Below the pieces are notes generated by a model that was not told where the DNA came from, did not search any database, and saw nothing but the letters and a program-made list of their open reading frames with translations. DNA of 64,000 bases from Sterolibacterium sp. (GTDB lineage: Bacteria > Pseudomonadota > Gammaproteobacteria > Burkholderiales > Rhodocyclaceae): the NCBI GenBank assembly GCA_028713555.1, contig JAQTOA010000006.1:124001-188000 (forward strand), read 5' to 3'. Within the stretch, counting starts at the first letter, position 1, and each line of letters starts with the position of its first letter. Positions 1 to 8,814 of this stretch are shown here, in pieces. A program made the position numbers and the translations under genes.

Positions 1-1935
1 GCGATTTCGATCATGGTGATGCTGGTCGCCATGTACACCTTGAAACCGCTCGATTTCTCGGTATTCCCGACCGTACTGCTGGTCACGACATTGTTGCGTC
101 TCTCCCTGAATGTAGCTTCAACCCGCGTCGTGCTGCTGGAAGGACATACCGGTCCGGATGCCGCGGGCAAAGTGATTGAAGCCTTCGGGCACTTCCTGGT
201 TGGTGGTAACTACGCGGTCGGCCTGGTGGTGTTCATCATTCTGGTGGTCATCAACTTCGTGGTCATCACCAAGGGCGCCGGCCGTATCGCCGAAGTGTCG
301 GCGCGTTTCACGCTCGATGCCATGCCAGGCAAGCAAATGGCCATCGACGCCGATCTCAACGCCGGTCTGATCGGTGAGGATGAGGCGAGAAAGCGCCGCG
401 CCGATATCGCCCAAGAAGCGGATTTTTTCGGTTCCATGGACGGCGCCAGCAAGTTCGTGCGTGGCGACGCCATTGCCGGGATACTAATTCTGTTTATCAA
501 CATCATCGGCGGCCTCATCGTCGGGGTCCTCCAGCACGATATGGAAATCGCCATGGCGGCGAAAAACTATACCCTGCTGACCATTGGCGACGGGCTGGTG
601 GCGCAGATTCCTGCGCTGATCATCTCCACCGCCGCCGGTCTGGTGGTGAGCCGCGTTACCACTAACGAGGACGTCGGCCAGCAGATCGCCGGCCAGATGT
701 TCGGCAATCCGACGGTACTGCTATTGACGGCCTTCATTCTCGGTGTGCTGGGCCTGATACCCGGCATGCCGAACCTAGTATTCCTGCTGCTGGCAGCCCT
801 GATCGGCGGACTAGGCTGGTGGATTTTGCGCAGCAAATTTCAAACGCCAGCCGAGGAAGCGGTTCCGGTTGAACAGCCGCAGCAGGAGTTGCTTGACGCC
901 AGCTGGGCCGATGTCGCTCCGGTCGATGTACTCGGTCTGGAAGTCGGCTACCGCCTGATCCCCTTGGTGGATAAGGGACAGGATGGCGACCTGCTGAAAC
1001 GCATCCGCGGCCTGCGCAAGAAATTTGCCCAGGAGATCGGATTCCTAGCCGCGCCGGTGCACATTCGCGACAATCTCGAGCTCAAGCCGAACGGCTACCG
1101 GATCACTCTCAAGGGCGTCGAGATCGGCGCGGGCGAGTCTTACCCCGGCATGTTGCTGGCCATCAATCCCGGCCGTGTTGCCGGTCCTCTTGCCGGAAAT
1201 CCGACCAAGGACCCGGCTTTCGGTCTGCCGGCAATCTGGATCGAATCCGCCCTGCGCGAACAGGCACATGTCTTGGGTTACACCGTGGTAGATCCAGGGA
1301 CAGTGGTGGCAACCCATCTTAATCACGTTATTCTGTCGCATGCCGCGGAACTGCTAGGGCGACAGGAAACACAGGCCCTGCTTGACCATATCGCCAAGGA
1401 TGCGCCCAAACTGATTGAAGATCTGGTGCCGAAGCAGATTTCCCTCTCTGTTGTCCAGCGCGTGTTGCAAAACCTGCTTGAAGAGGGAGTCAACCTCCGT
1501 GACATGCGCAGCATCATCGAGACACTCGCCGAACATGCCACCCGCACTCAGGATCCGCTCGACCTGACCACGCAGGTTCGCATTGCCTTGGGCCGCGCCA
1601 TTCTCCAACAGTTGTATCCCGGCAGCATCGATCTTTCGGTAATGGCCATAGATTCCGGGCTGGAACGGGTACTCAGCCAGACAGTGCAGGGCGCTGGCGA
1701 TGCCAGCGGCATCGAACCGGGCCTGGCTGATACCCTGCTGCGGGAGACTGCCGCCGCTGCACGGCGGCAGGAAGAAGCTGGTTTGCCGGCAGTGCTGCTG
1801 GTACCGGGTAATTTACGCTGGCTGTTGTCGCGTTTTCTGCGCCGCGCCGTGCCGCAACTGAGTGTTATCTCAAATGCCGAAGTGCCGGATTCGCGCACAA
1901 TTAGAGTCACTGCCATTATCGGAGCGAAGACATGA
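1..1935 (+). CDS. flhA: Flagellar export gate protein FlhA (5' partial)
   Basis: Inner-membrane component of the flagellar type III export gate; its cytoplasmic domain ring receives chaperone-substrate complexes. The frame is open from base 1, so the true start lies upstream; 644 residues are visible against about 690 usual for the family. The FHIPEP family signature RLSLNVASTRVVLLEGHTG is at visible residues 33-51. Hydrophobic helices fill roughly the first 280 residues and a soluble domain of about 350 residues follows. The stop overlaps the flhF start as ATGA, indicating translational coupling. Identity is certain; only the N-terminus is missing. Confidence 0.97.
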   Translation, partial: AISIMVMLVAMYTLKPLDFSVFPTVLLVTTLLRLSLNVASTRVVLLEGHTGPDAAGKVIEAFGHFLVGGNYAVGLVVFIILVVINFVVITKGAGRIAEVSARFTLDAMPGKQMAIDADLNAGLIGEDEARKRRADIAQEADFFGSMDGASKFVRGDAIAGILILFINIIGGLIVGVLQHDMEIAMAAKNYTLLTIGDGLVAQIPALIISTAAGLVVSRVTTNEDVGQQIAGQMFGNPTVLLLTAFILGVLGLIPGMPNLVFLLLAALIGGLGWWILRSKFQTPAEEAVPVEQPQQELLDASWADVAPVDVLGLEVGYRLIPLVDKGQDGDLLKRIRGLRKKFAQEIGFLAAPVHIRDNLELKPNGYRITLKGVEIGAGESYPGMLLAINPGRVAGPLAGNPTKDPAFGLPAIWIESALREQAHVLGYTVVDPGTVVATHLNHVILSHAAELLGRQETQALLDHIAKDAPKLIEDLVPKQISLSVVQRVLQNLLEEGVNLRDMRSIIETLAEHATRTQDPLDLTTQVRIALGRAILQQLYPGSIDLSVMAIDSGLERVLSQTVQGAGDASGIEPGLADTLLRETAAAARRQEEAGLPAVLLVPGNLRWLLSRFLRRAVPQLSVISNAEVPDSRTIRVTAIIGAKT

Positions 1936-3548
1936 ATGTGAGACGCTATATTGCCCCAACCGCGCGCGATTGCCTGCGCAAAGTGAAGGAAGAACTGGGA
2001 CCCGACGCGATCGTCGTCTCCAACAAGCCGGTGTCCGGTGGTGTGGAGATCATGGCGATGACCGCCGATGGGTTTGAAGCCTTGTCACGTCAGGCTGCAC
2101 CACATGTGGTTGCCGGCGACGCAAATCCCCGTCCGGTCTCGAAAAAAACCGAGGCACGCCTTACCTCCACCGCGGCGGGCGCCGCCCCGCCCCGTACAAC
2201 ACTTGCCGCACGTCCAGCCCCGGCTGCTGCGGAAGACGACTATACCGTCAGTTTGTCTAGCCAGGCGCGCAAGCAACCGGTATTCCATCCGTCATGGCAA
2301 GTATCGGCAACCACCAAGGCTGCCGCACCGGTTGTCTCAGTGTCATCCGATTTGCCACAGCAACGCCCACACCCGTTACCGACGTGGGCGGAAGATAAGG
2401 CCGGAATTTTGTCGGGTGCCCAGGTGGAAGCATCGTTGAAGAGGGTCCTGCAGGAAGGGGGAAGCGCGCACCTTAGGGGATCATTGGGCGAGTTAGGTGG
2501 CGGGACTGACACCGAGTTGGGCAGCAGCAGGTCTGTCGCTGGGCTGGACGGTGGGACGGAGGCCCAGCCACAATTCCAATCCACGCAGTTGATGGGGGAA
2601 ATGCAGACAATCAAAGCGTTACTGGAGCGCCAGCTGGCCGGTTTCGCCTGGGGCGAAATGTCGCGCGAGGCGCCAACACGGGCGCTGGCTCTGGCCGAAA
2701 TGCTCGATGCCGGCTTCTCCGGTCTTCTGGCGCGCAAGCTCTGCCAGGAAATGCCTGCCAAATTAAGCATCGAGGAGGCGCGCAAATGGCTGAAGAGCGC
2801 CATCAATCGGCGCCTGCGCACTCTCGGCAGCGATAGCGATATTATCGAGCGTGGCGGCGTTTATGCACTGGTCGGTCCCACCGGTGTCGGTAAGACCACC
2901 ACCACCGCCAAGCTCGCGGCACGCTGCGTGGTGCGCTACGGCGCAGACAAGATTGCCTTGCTGACCACAGACGGTTATCGGATCGGTGCCCACGAGCAAC
3001 TGCGCATCTATGGCCGCATTCTTGGGGTGCCGGTACATGTGGTGCGCGACGGCGACGACCTGCGCCACACTTTGACGGAGTTGCGCGACAAGCACATGGT
3101 GTTGATCGATACTGTCGGCATGAGCCAGCGCGACCGCATGGTGGCTGAGCAGGCGGCGATGCTGATGCGCGCCGGTGAAGTGAATCGCCTGCTGTTGCTC
3201 AACGCCACCAGCCGTGGCGATACGCTGGACGATGTGGTGCGGGCCTATGCAGGCGAGGATCTGGCTGGCGTTATTCTGAGCAAGGTCGACGAAAGCGCTT
3301 CGATTGCCCCGGCGCTGGACGTCGTGGCGCGCCATGGGTTGCTGTTGTGCTACGTCGCCAATGGCCAGCGGGTGCCGGAAGATATGCATTTGCCCAACCG
3401 GAATTATCTGTTGCATCGCGCCTTCAAACTGACCAGCGAAAATTCCCCGCATCACCTCCTCGGGGAAGAGGCGGGGCTGGTTCTGGCGCCGCCTGGCGTG
3501 GCGGGCGCAGCCATGGCCTTGCACGGTTCGGGAGCCGCGCTTGTCTGA
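1932..3548 (+). CDS. flhF: Flagellar SRP-like GTPase FlhF
   Basis: Signal-recognition-particle-type GTPase that sets the site of flagellar assembly, polar in many bacteria. The N-terminal B domain (residues 1-40, MNVRRYIAPTARDCLRKVKE) is followed by a low-complexity Ala/Pro linker to about residue 200, an N-type helical domain, then the G domain: P-loop GPTGVGKTTTTAKLAAR near residue 315, DGYRIGAHEQLR near 346 and LIDTVGMSQRD near 391. At 538 residues it is long for the family because of the linker. The start overlaps flhA by 4 nt and the end overlaps flhG by 8 nt. The FlhF/FlhG pairing suggests polar, number-controlled flagella. Confidence 0.96.
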   Translation: MNVRRYIAPTARDCLRKVKEELGPDAIVVSNKPVSGGVEIMAMTADGFEALSRQAAPHVVAGDANPRPVSKKTEARLTSTAAGAAPPRTTLAARPAPAAAEDDYTVSLSSQARKQPVFHPSWQVSATTKAAAPVVSVSSDLPQQRPHPLPTWAEDKAGILSGAQVEASLKRVLQEGGSAHLRGSLGELGGGTDTELGSSRSVAGLDGGTEAQPQFQSTQLMGEMQTIKALLERQLAGFAWGEMSREAPTRALALAEMLDAGFSGLLARKLCQEMPAKLSIEEARKWLKSAINRRLRTLGSDSDIIERGGVYALVGPTGVGKTTTTAKLAARCVVRYGADKIALLTTDGYRIGAHEQLRIYGRILGVPVHVVRDGDDLRHTLTELRDKHMVLIDTVGMSQRDRMVAEQAAMLMRAGEVNRLLLLNATSRGDTLDDVVRAYAGEDLAGVILSKVDESASIAPALDVVARHGLLLCYVANGQRVPEDMHLPNRNYLLHRAFKLTSENSPHHLLGEEAGLVLAPPGVAGAAMALHGSGAALV

Positions 3549-4470
3549 TGGACTTGCTACCCAGTCGGGCGGTAGCCCTGCCGCCGGTAACGGCGCTGCT
3601 CCAGCTTGGCCAGGCGATCAGGCGGCGGGTCTTCGCCGCCTTTTTGGCGGACGGGCGCCGCAGGTGGTGGCTTTTGCTTCTGGACATGAGGCCTGCGGGC
3701 GGACCACGTTGCTAGTGCAGACCGCGACAGCGCTTGCGGCGGGTGGCCACGGGGTGCTGATCATTGACGAAAACCCGGCGCCTAACAACGCCATTTCAGC
3801 CTTTGGCCTGACCGCCCGTCACGATTTGTTCCAGGTATTGCAGGGCGAGCGCGGCTTGTTTCAGTCGTTGTTGCAGGCTGCGCCAATGGTGCGTGTTCTG
3901 CTTGCGGCGCGCGCGGCGCGCGAGCTGGATCATGCCAGTCGCATCGCCGCGGCGGCGCGCAGGAATCTGGCGGCTTGCTTGCAGGAAGTGACGCAGGACG
4001 TCGAATTCGTGCTGGTGGATACCACCATGCGGCGCGGCGGACATCTGTCGCCCCTGGCGCTGGCGGCGCGCCACATGGCGATCGTCGTGGCGGCGCAGGG
4101 TACGGCGATTACCCATGCTTACGCGCTGATCAAGCGTATCGCCCAAGAGCGCGGTCGCGACGGCTTCCAGATCGTCATCACGCGTGCCCGGAGTCGCGAA
4201 GAAGCGCGTGCCATTTTTGACAATATGCGGCGTGTGGCGTGCGAGCATCTCGGTGTGCGTCTCGATTACCTTGGTTCTTCACTCGTGCCGGTAACCGAGA
4301 ACCTGGCCGAGGCGTTGTTGCAACGCTTACCACCAACGTTTTCAGAAGGAAATGATTTTGGCAGCGGTTTTACTTTGCCGACAACAGGACTTGTCAGGAG
4401 TGCCAGAATGCGCAGAGGGCCTTCAGTACGTGGCCTAAGCAGCGCGCCAGAGCTCGATTCGGTGTTATAG
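3541..4470 (+). CDS. flhG: MinD-like flagellar number regulator FlhG with degenerate P-loop
   Basis: MinD/ParA-family ATPase homologue that normally restrains FlhF and flagellar number. The start is TTG at 3541, supported by GGGAG about 7 nt upstream and by the 8-nt overlap with flhF; no in-frame ATG lies before the conserved part. The family's N-terminal DQAAGLRRLF helix is at residues 27-36. The deviant Walker A region reads SGHEACGRTT (residues 45-54), where the family has KGGVGKT, so both signature lysines are changed (to His and Arg). The Walker A' region LIIDENPAP is near residue 75. ATP hydrolysis may therefore be altered or lost. 309 residues is normal length. Confidence 0.85.
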   Translation: MSDGLATQSGGSPAAGNGAAPAWPGDQAAGLRRLFGGRAPQVVAFASGHEACGRTTLLVQTATALAAGGHGVLIIDENPAPNNAISAFGLTARHDLFQVLQGERGLFQSLLQAAPMVRVLLAARAARELDHASRIAAAARRNLAACLQEVTQDVEFVLVDTTMRRGGHLSPLALAARHMAIVVAAQGTAITHAYALIKRIAQERGRDGFQIVITRARSREEARAIFDNMRRVACEHLGVRLDYLGSSLVPVTENLAEALLQRLPPTFSEGNDFGSGFTLPTTGLVRSARMRRGPSVRGLSSAPELDSVL

Positions 4471-4499
4471 TTTGCCGGACTACGGCCTTTAAAATTTTA

Positions 4500-5270
4500 A
4501 TGATGTACACCGCTCAGGGCGCTCCAGACAAGGATCAGCTTGTTTTACAGTATGCTCCTCTGGTCAAGCTGATCGCCTATCAGCTGATGGCGAAGCTGCC
4601 GTCCAGCGTGCAGGTGGACGACCTGATCCAGAACGGCATGATTGGCTTGCTTGACGCCATTGGCCGCTATCAAGAGGGGCTCGGTGCCCAGTTCGAGACT
4701 TATGCGGCGCAACGCGTACGCGGCGCCATGCTCGACGGCCTGCGGGAAAACGACTGGTTGCCACGCGGTTTGCGGCGTGACATGCGGCGTGTCGAGGGGG
4801 CTATTAATGCGCTGGAACAGAAACATGGCCGCCCCCCGCTGGAAAGTGAACTGGCCGAAGCCTTGGGCATGGCCCTGACGGATTACCAGAAAATGCTGCA
4901 TGAGGCGCGCGGCCACCAGCTGGTTTATCTTGAAGACCTGACTGACACTGGCGACGATGCTTACCTGGAGCGTCACCTGGCATCATCCCAGCTTGATCCG
5001 CTGGCAGCCTTGCTGGATCACGACATGCGCGAAACTCTGGTGCGCGCCATAGGAGATCTACCGGAGCGGGAGAAAATAATGATGGCATTGTATTATGACG
5101 AAGAACTCAATCTGCGCGAAATCGGGGAAGTACTTGGTGTCACCGAGTCACGAGTCTGCCAGTTGCATACCCAAGCCATTGCCCGTCTCAGAAGCCGCAT
5201 TCTTGGCGCCACATCCGCCATCGAGGGGGATAAACGCGGTCGCGGCAAGAAGGCCCGGACCAAAGAGTAG
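4500..5270 (+). CDS. fliA: Flagellar sigma-28 factor FliA
   Basis: Sigma-70 family class for late flagellar genes. 256 residues, the usual size. Region 2 (about residues 18-80, including DDLIQNGMIGLLDAIGRY), region 3 (about 90-160) and the region 4 helix-turn-helix NLREIGEVLGVTESRVCQLH (about 203-222) are all present. ATG ATG at 4500 gives two adjacent possible starts. It lies 29 nt after flhG and 14 nt before motC. Its anti-sigma factor FlgM is encoded at 7552-7857, and likely targets in this window are the flagellin at 48001-50553 and fliD. Confidence 0.96.
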   Translation: MMYTAQGAPDKDQLVLQYAPLVKLIAYQLMAKLPSSVQVDDLIQNGMIGLLDAIGRYQEGLGAQFETYAAQRVRGAMLDGLRENDWLPRGLRRDMRRVEGAINALEQKHGRPPLESELAEALGMALTDYQKMLHEARGHQLVYLEDLTDTGDDAYLERHLASSQLDPLAALLDHDMRETLVRAIGDLPEREKIMMALYYDEELNLREIGEVLGVTESRVCQLHTQAIARLRSRILGATSAIEGDKRGRGKKARTKE

Positions 5271-5284
5271 GAACGACAGCGATC

Positions 5285-6025
5285 ATGGACAAGCTTAGTT
5301 TTTTCGGTATGTTGCTGGGCATCGGCGCCATCGTCGGCGGGCAAGTCATCGAAGGGGGGCACATTTCCTCGCTGATTCAACCAGCGGCTTTCGTCATTGT
5401 GGTCGGCGGAACTTTTGGCGCTGTGTTGCTGCAAAGCTCGGTAAAGACATTTGTTGCCGGCATGCAAATGACCAAATGGGTGTTTTCCCCGCCTGTGCAT
5501 AGTCCGGCTCCCCTCATCAGCCGGGTCGTCAAATGGAGCAATATCGCCCGCAAAGAGGGGCTGTTATCCCTCGAAGCACAGGTCAACCTGTTGGCGGATC
5601 CGTTCGAGCGGAGGGGCTTGCAAATGCTTGTTGACGGCATCGAACCCGATCGCTTGCGCGATTTACTGGAAATCGAGACCGAAGCCTATGAAGCCCAGTT
5701 GAAACTTTCCGCCAGGGTATGGGAATCGGCCGGCGGCTACTCGCCGACCATAGGCATACTTGGCGCGGTAATGGGCTTAATCCAGGTGATGGAAAATCTT
5801 TCCGATCCATCCAAGTTGGGCAGCGGAATTGCGGTCGCTTTTGTTGCGACCATCTACGGGGTTGGCTTGGCCAACCTGGTCTTTCTGCCGGTCGCCAAGA
5901 AACTTCTGTCCAATATCAGCAACCTCGTTGTCCTGCGCGCGATGTTTATCGATGGGATGATCGGCATAGCCAACGGCGACAACCCGCGTGTCATCGAGAG
6001 TCGAATGGAGGGTTACATTGCATGA
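5285..6025 (+). CDS. motC: Flagellar motor stator protein MotC (MotA family)
   Basis: Ion-channel subunit of the flagellar stator, inner membrane. 246 residues with four hydrophobic segments: two near the N-terminus (about 4-22 and 33-52) and two C-terminal (about 148-170 and 180-200, around GILGAVMGLIQVM and AVAFVATIYGVGLANLVFL). The cytoplasmic loop between them is charged and contains LADPFERRG. Position directly behind fliA and before a MotD-type partner matches the motC/motD pair of Pseudomonas rather than the classical motAB; the name follows that synteny. Confidence 0.92.
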   Translation: MDKLSFFGMLLGIGAIVGGQVIEGGHISSLIQPAAFVIVVGGTFGAVLLQSSVKTFVAGMQMTKWVFSPPVHSPAPLISRVVKWSNIARKEGLLSLEAQVNLLADPFERRGLQMLVDGIEPDRLRDLLEIETEAYEAQLKLSARVWESAGGYSPTIGILGAVMGLIQVMENLSDPSKLGSGIAVAFVATIYGVGLANLVFLPVAKKLLSNISNLVVLRAMFIDGMIGIANGDNPRVIESRMEGYIA

Positions 6026-6078
6026 TTATCCGTAATCTCGGCGTAGGTTGCCGTTCTTGTTCGGATTGCTAAACTTTC

Positions 6079-6864
6079 ATGTCGCGCCGTCGTCGCCACA
6101 AGGAGGAAGAGCACGAGAATCTGGAACGCTGGCTGGTTTCCTATGCCGATTTCATCACGTTGTTGTTTGCTTTCTTCGTGGTGATGTATTCACTCTCGGT
6201 GATCAACGAGGGCAAATATCGCCAGCTTTCCAATTCGATCGTCGCCGCATTCAATAAAAATGTCGTCCAGGTCGAGGTGACGCCGATTGCATCTACAGGC
6301 GTGCCGCAGATCATGTTGAATAAGCCGTCGATTGCCATCAATCCAAAGCTTGAAGAAGAGAAGCGCCATAACAAGGTGAAGATGCGCGATATTGCGCGCG
6401 AGGTCATGGATGCGCTGGGACCGCTGGCGAGGGATGGTCAGGTGCGGGTAACCGAAGGAATCCTTGGTATCACCATCGAGATCAATGCCAGCGTGCTGTT
6501 TTCTCCTGGCGAAGCGAAGATTGCGCTGGACGCCGCTAAAGCTTTGAGTACCGTGGCGCAAGTGTTGGCGCCGACCGATTTCCCGATCATCGTCGAGGGC
6601 CACACCGATAATCTGCCGATCAGCAATCAGCAATTTCCGTCCAACTGGGAATTATCCGGCGCACGCGCATCGAGTGTCGTGCGCTTGTTCATCGACAGCG
6701 GGGTGGCCGCCAAGCGGCTGACCGCCACCGGTTATGCCGACCAGCGGCCGGTCGACGACAACGCCACTGCCGAAGGACGTAGCCGCAATCGGCGAGTCGC
6801 CATCAACATCGAATCGAAGCAACCGGATACGGTGGCTGATGTGCCGGTGGAAATAGTACGCTAA
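6079..6864 (+). CDS. motD: Flagellar motor stator protein MotD (MotB family)
   Basis: Peptidoglycan-anchoring stator subunit, partner of MotC. 261 residues: a basic N-terminus (RRRRHKEEE, residues 3-11), one membrane helix starting SYADFITLLFAFFVVMYSLS (residues 21-40) with the ion-binding Asp24, a periplasmic linker, and an OmpA-like peptidoglycan-binding domain from about residue 165 with VEGHTDNLPI and RSRNRRVAI. The 53-nt gap after motC is unusual for this pair. The preceding purine-rich stretch AAGGAGGAAG lies inside the gene, so the start rests on the conserved N-terminal motif. Confidence 0.94.
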   Translation: MSRRRRHKEEEHENLERWLVSYADFITLLFAFFVVMYSLSVINEGKYRQLSNSIVAAFNKNVVQVEVTPIASTGVPQIMLNKPSIAINPKLEEEKRHNKVKMRDIAREVMDALGPLARDGQVRVTEGILGITIEINASVLFSPGEAKIALDAAKALSTVAQVLAPTDFPIIVEGHTDNLPISNQQFPSNWELSGARASSVVRLFIDSGVAAKRLTATGYADQRPVDDNATAEGRSRNRRVAINIESKQPDTVADVPVEIVR

Positions 6865-6927
6865 GGGATTGCTTGCCCTTAAGAGCCGGTTTCATAAGAT
6901 TCCAAACGTTTCCAAACGTGGTTTTCC

Positions 6928-7005
6928 TTGTAGGAACGCGCTTGTTCGCGGCTTATCCCGCCAGGGGATTTCCTTCGGTTATCGCGAACAAGCGCGCTCC
7001 TACAA
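6928..7005. repeat. REP-like long inverted repeat between convergent motD and flgN
   Basis: Left arm 6928-6950 and right arm 6983-7005 are complementary over 23 bp with one wobble-type mismatch (core GCGCTTGTTCGCG / CGCGAACAAGCGC). The loop carries a smaller hairpin ATCCC/GGGAT (about 6955-6970). The GTAGGA...CGCGAACAAGCG...TCCTAC design resembles the REP class of dispersed palindromes of proteobacteria. Placed between two converging operons it may also stop transcription from both sides, although no strong T-run follows. Confidence 0.6.
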
Positions 7006-7031
7006 CTACAACTGGCCTTAAGCAGGCTTAT

Positions 7032-7514
7032 CTAAGCTGCACCAAACAGACGGCCGCCCCCGCTGGGCTTGGTTTGACCGTCGGGGCCATAAAGCGATGC
7101 CTGATTGGCTGCCGCGAGCAAAACGTTAAGTGCTTGTTGATTGTGCTGCATGCGCATGGCAATCAGCTTTCCGTTGGACTCATTCAGGGCTTGCGCCTCG
7201 GCAGTCAAAACAATCAGGTTTTGCCAGGCCTTGCGGGTGGGATCGGCAGGGCCCAGGCGAGACAACCATGTTTCCATGCCGCTGCGGGTGGCCGGCAGTG
7301 CTGCGGCGATAAGCAGTTGGTTGCGTTGCTCGGCAAATTGGCTGAGGCGGACGGCGACGCGGGACTTTTCTTCGACGAGGGGCGTCAATCGGTCGATATC
7401 GCCGGACACCAAGGCCTGCTGTTCTTGCTGGAGAATGGCGACAAAGTCGCGTAACGCTGCCAGTTCGTTACTTAGATTGGGGGCAGGTGGACTGATGGCG
7501 CCACCTGCGGTCAG
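7032..7514 (-). CDS. flgN: Flagellar chaperone FlgN (start uncertain)
   Basis: Export chaperone for the hook-filament junction proteins FlgK and FlgL. The alpha-helical content, the glutamine-rich ELAALRDFVAILQQEQQAL segment and position after flgM support the call. The frame is open past the first canonical start (TTG 7412), which would cut off this conserved helix. In-frame upstream there is only CTG at 7514. An ATG at 7528, eight bases after GCGGG, is in another frame and meets a stop after five codons; one extra base near 7514 would join it to the FlgN frame. Either a rare start or a frameshift is involved. About 160 residues from CTG. Confidence 0.7.
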   Translation of the reverse strand: MTAGGAISPPAPNLSNELAALRDFVAILQQEQQALVSGDIDRLTPLVEEKSRVAVRLSQFAEQRNQLLIAAALPATRSGMETWLSRLGPADPTRKAWQNLIVLTAEAQALNESNGKLIAMRMQHNQQALNVLLAAANQASLYGPDGQTKPSGGGRLFGAA

Positions 7515-7551
7515 AAGTTGATGCCCATGATGGAACCCGCAACGCTTGAGC

Positions 7552-7857
7552 CTACTGTTTTTGCGCAGCCAACATCTGGCGTACGCTTTCGATCAGTCCA
7601 TCGGCTATTTTGCCGGCATCGATCTTGAAATTTCCTTGAGCGATCGCCTGGCGTATTTCCGCTACCCGTTCGACGTCTACTGGAGGTGAGCCGGCTTGTG
7701 TGCCCTCGATTTTCTGAAGTTGTGAAGAGAGCGATGACAGCGCGACATCGGATTCTGGCGCGGCCGGGCGTGCGGCGCCGGCTCCGGTCTTGGCCGCGTT
7801 CGTGCGTATCCTGCCAGGTTCGCTAACTAGCGGTTTCGGGGAGCTTTCGATTTTCAC
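7552..7857 (-). CDS. flgM: Anti-sigma-28 factor FlgM
   Basis: Binds and holds FliA until the hook is finished, then is exported. I chose GTG at 7857, giving MKIESSPKP as the N-terminus (typical for FlgM) and 101 residues, with AGAAAGGA about 7 nt upstream. An in-frame ATG at 7905 would add 16 residues. The C-terminal half (VERVAEIRQAIAQGNFKID, then a helix ending MLAAQKQ) is the sigma-binding region. It lies between flgA and flgN in the usual flgAMN order. Confidence 0.92.
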   Translation of the reverse strand: MKIESSPKPLVSEPGRIRTNAAKTGAGAARPAAPESDVALSSLSSQLQKIEGTQAGSPPVDVERVAEIRQAIAQGNFKIDAGKIADGLIESVRQMLAAQKQ

Positions 7858-7962
7858 GATGAAATCCTTTCTTTCCAGGATGTTTCTGTCGAGTGTAACG
7901 GCCAATTCTCGGAAAACTTGAGGCTAAATTCTATTCGATATTATCCAGTTCTGAACCTGCGG

Positions 7963-8664
7963 TCAGTAAGTGACTTCAACCACTCCGCCGCTACGGGCGA
8001 TGCCACTGACCACATGGCCGTTGGCCATCCTGACCTGGACTACCTGGCCATCCATGGCATTGTTCAAAGCGCGGCCTTCGCCCCCGGTGACCTGAAAACC
8101 GGGACCTTTGGATAGCACCTTCACGCCCTGTCCCTGCTGAACCACTAGCGCTTGGCGCAGCATGTCGCTGCGCAGGGGCTGCCCGGAACTGACCGACTGC
8201 GCCAGGCTTTTGCCAATTGCCAGGGAAGCTTCAGTGAGTATGCCATTGGGCAGATTGGCTAAATCACCGCGATTCCTTGCCAAATCGGCCTCGGCGATGA
8301 CCTGTCCCTGGCTCATGGGGCGCGCAGTGACCAGATAATCGCTGAGAACCCGAATCTGCACGGGGACGAATATGTGCCAACTGTTCTCGGTTTGGCAACG
8401 GACTTTGACGCTGGTATTGCCCCAAGCCCGAGCGCCCGCCGGGAGCGAAACCTCGAAAGCGGAACAGGGGGCCAAGCCGTTTTGCGGGTCAATCTGTCCG
8501 ACGGCGAAACTTACTTGACCAGGCAACCCCTTGGTTTGTATGCGCAAAAATTCTTCTATTGCTTGCTTTACTGGCCCGGATTCCTGCCGCGCGGCAATCG
8601 GAAAGGCGAGCAGAAACAACAGCAACAGCGGGAGCAATAAGCGGAGTTTCGAGGGCGGTTCCAT
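7963..8664 (-). CDS. flgA: P-ring assembly chaperone FlgA
   Basis: Periplasmic chaperone for assembly of the FlgI P ring. ATG 8664 gives MEPPSK followed by a hydrophobic signal sequence (LRLLLPLLLLFLLAFPIA, residues about 7-24). An in-frame TTG at 8676 is the alternative. The C-terminal SAF-type region (about residues 110-233) contains RPMSQGQVIAEADL and LVVQQGQGVKVLSKG. 233 residues is usual. It is the first gene of flgA-M-N and is divergent from flgB; the 201-bp gap holds the flgB promoter. Confidence 0.94.
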   Translation of the reverse strand: MEPPSKLRLLLPLLLLFLLAFPIAARQESGPVKQAIEEFLRIQTKGLPGQVSFAVGQIDPQNGLAPCSAFEVSLPAGARAWGNTSVKVRCQTENSWHIFVPVQIRVLSDYLVTARPMSQGQVIAEADLARNRGDLANLPNGILTEASLAIGKSLAQSVSSGQPLRSDMLRQALVVQQGQGVKVLSKGPGFQVTGGEGRALNNAMDGQVVQVRMANGHVVSGIARSGGVVEVTY

Positions 8665-8704
8665 AGTGCGATTCAATCACGCCCGCGGTGCGCTGGCAAG
8701 AGCG

Positions 8705-8742
8705 CGGCAATTATTGCCGAGAGGAGATGCGATTTGCCGGCA
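8705..8742 (+). promoter_or_regulatory. Candidate activator sites (TTGCCG motifs) upstream of flgB
   Basis: CGGCAA at 8705-8710 faces TTGCCG at 8714-8719, and a second TTGCCG lies at 8734-8739, 20 bp further on. They sit about 75-110 bp before the sigma-54 -24 element. The same motif in the same relative orientation recurs at 21-bp steps upstream of the sigma-54 promoter of the flagellin at 44664-47219. Assignment to FleR is inference. Confidence 0.4.
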
Positions 8743-8814
8743 GCTTGGACAAGACGAACGAGAAGCGACTGGGGCGAGCGCGCTAGAGCGGGTATTCGCG
8801 CTTTAGCCAAATTC

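Noticed and set aside
7855..7930. Possible sigma-28 promoter for flgM (AGAA-N15-TCCGAGAA, minus strand)
   Set aside because: Both boxes are poor, and the match is no better than chance in this region.
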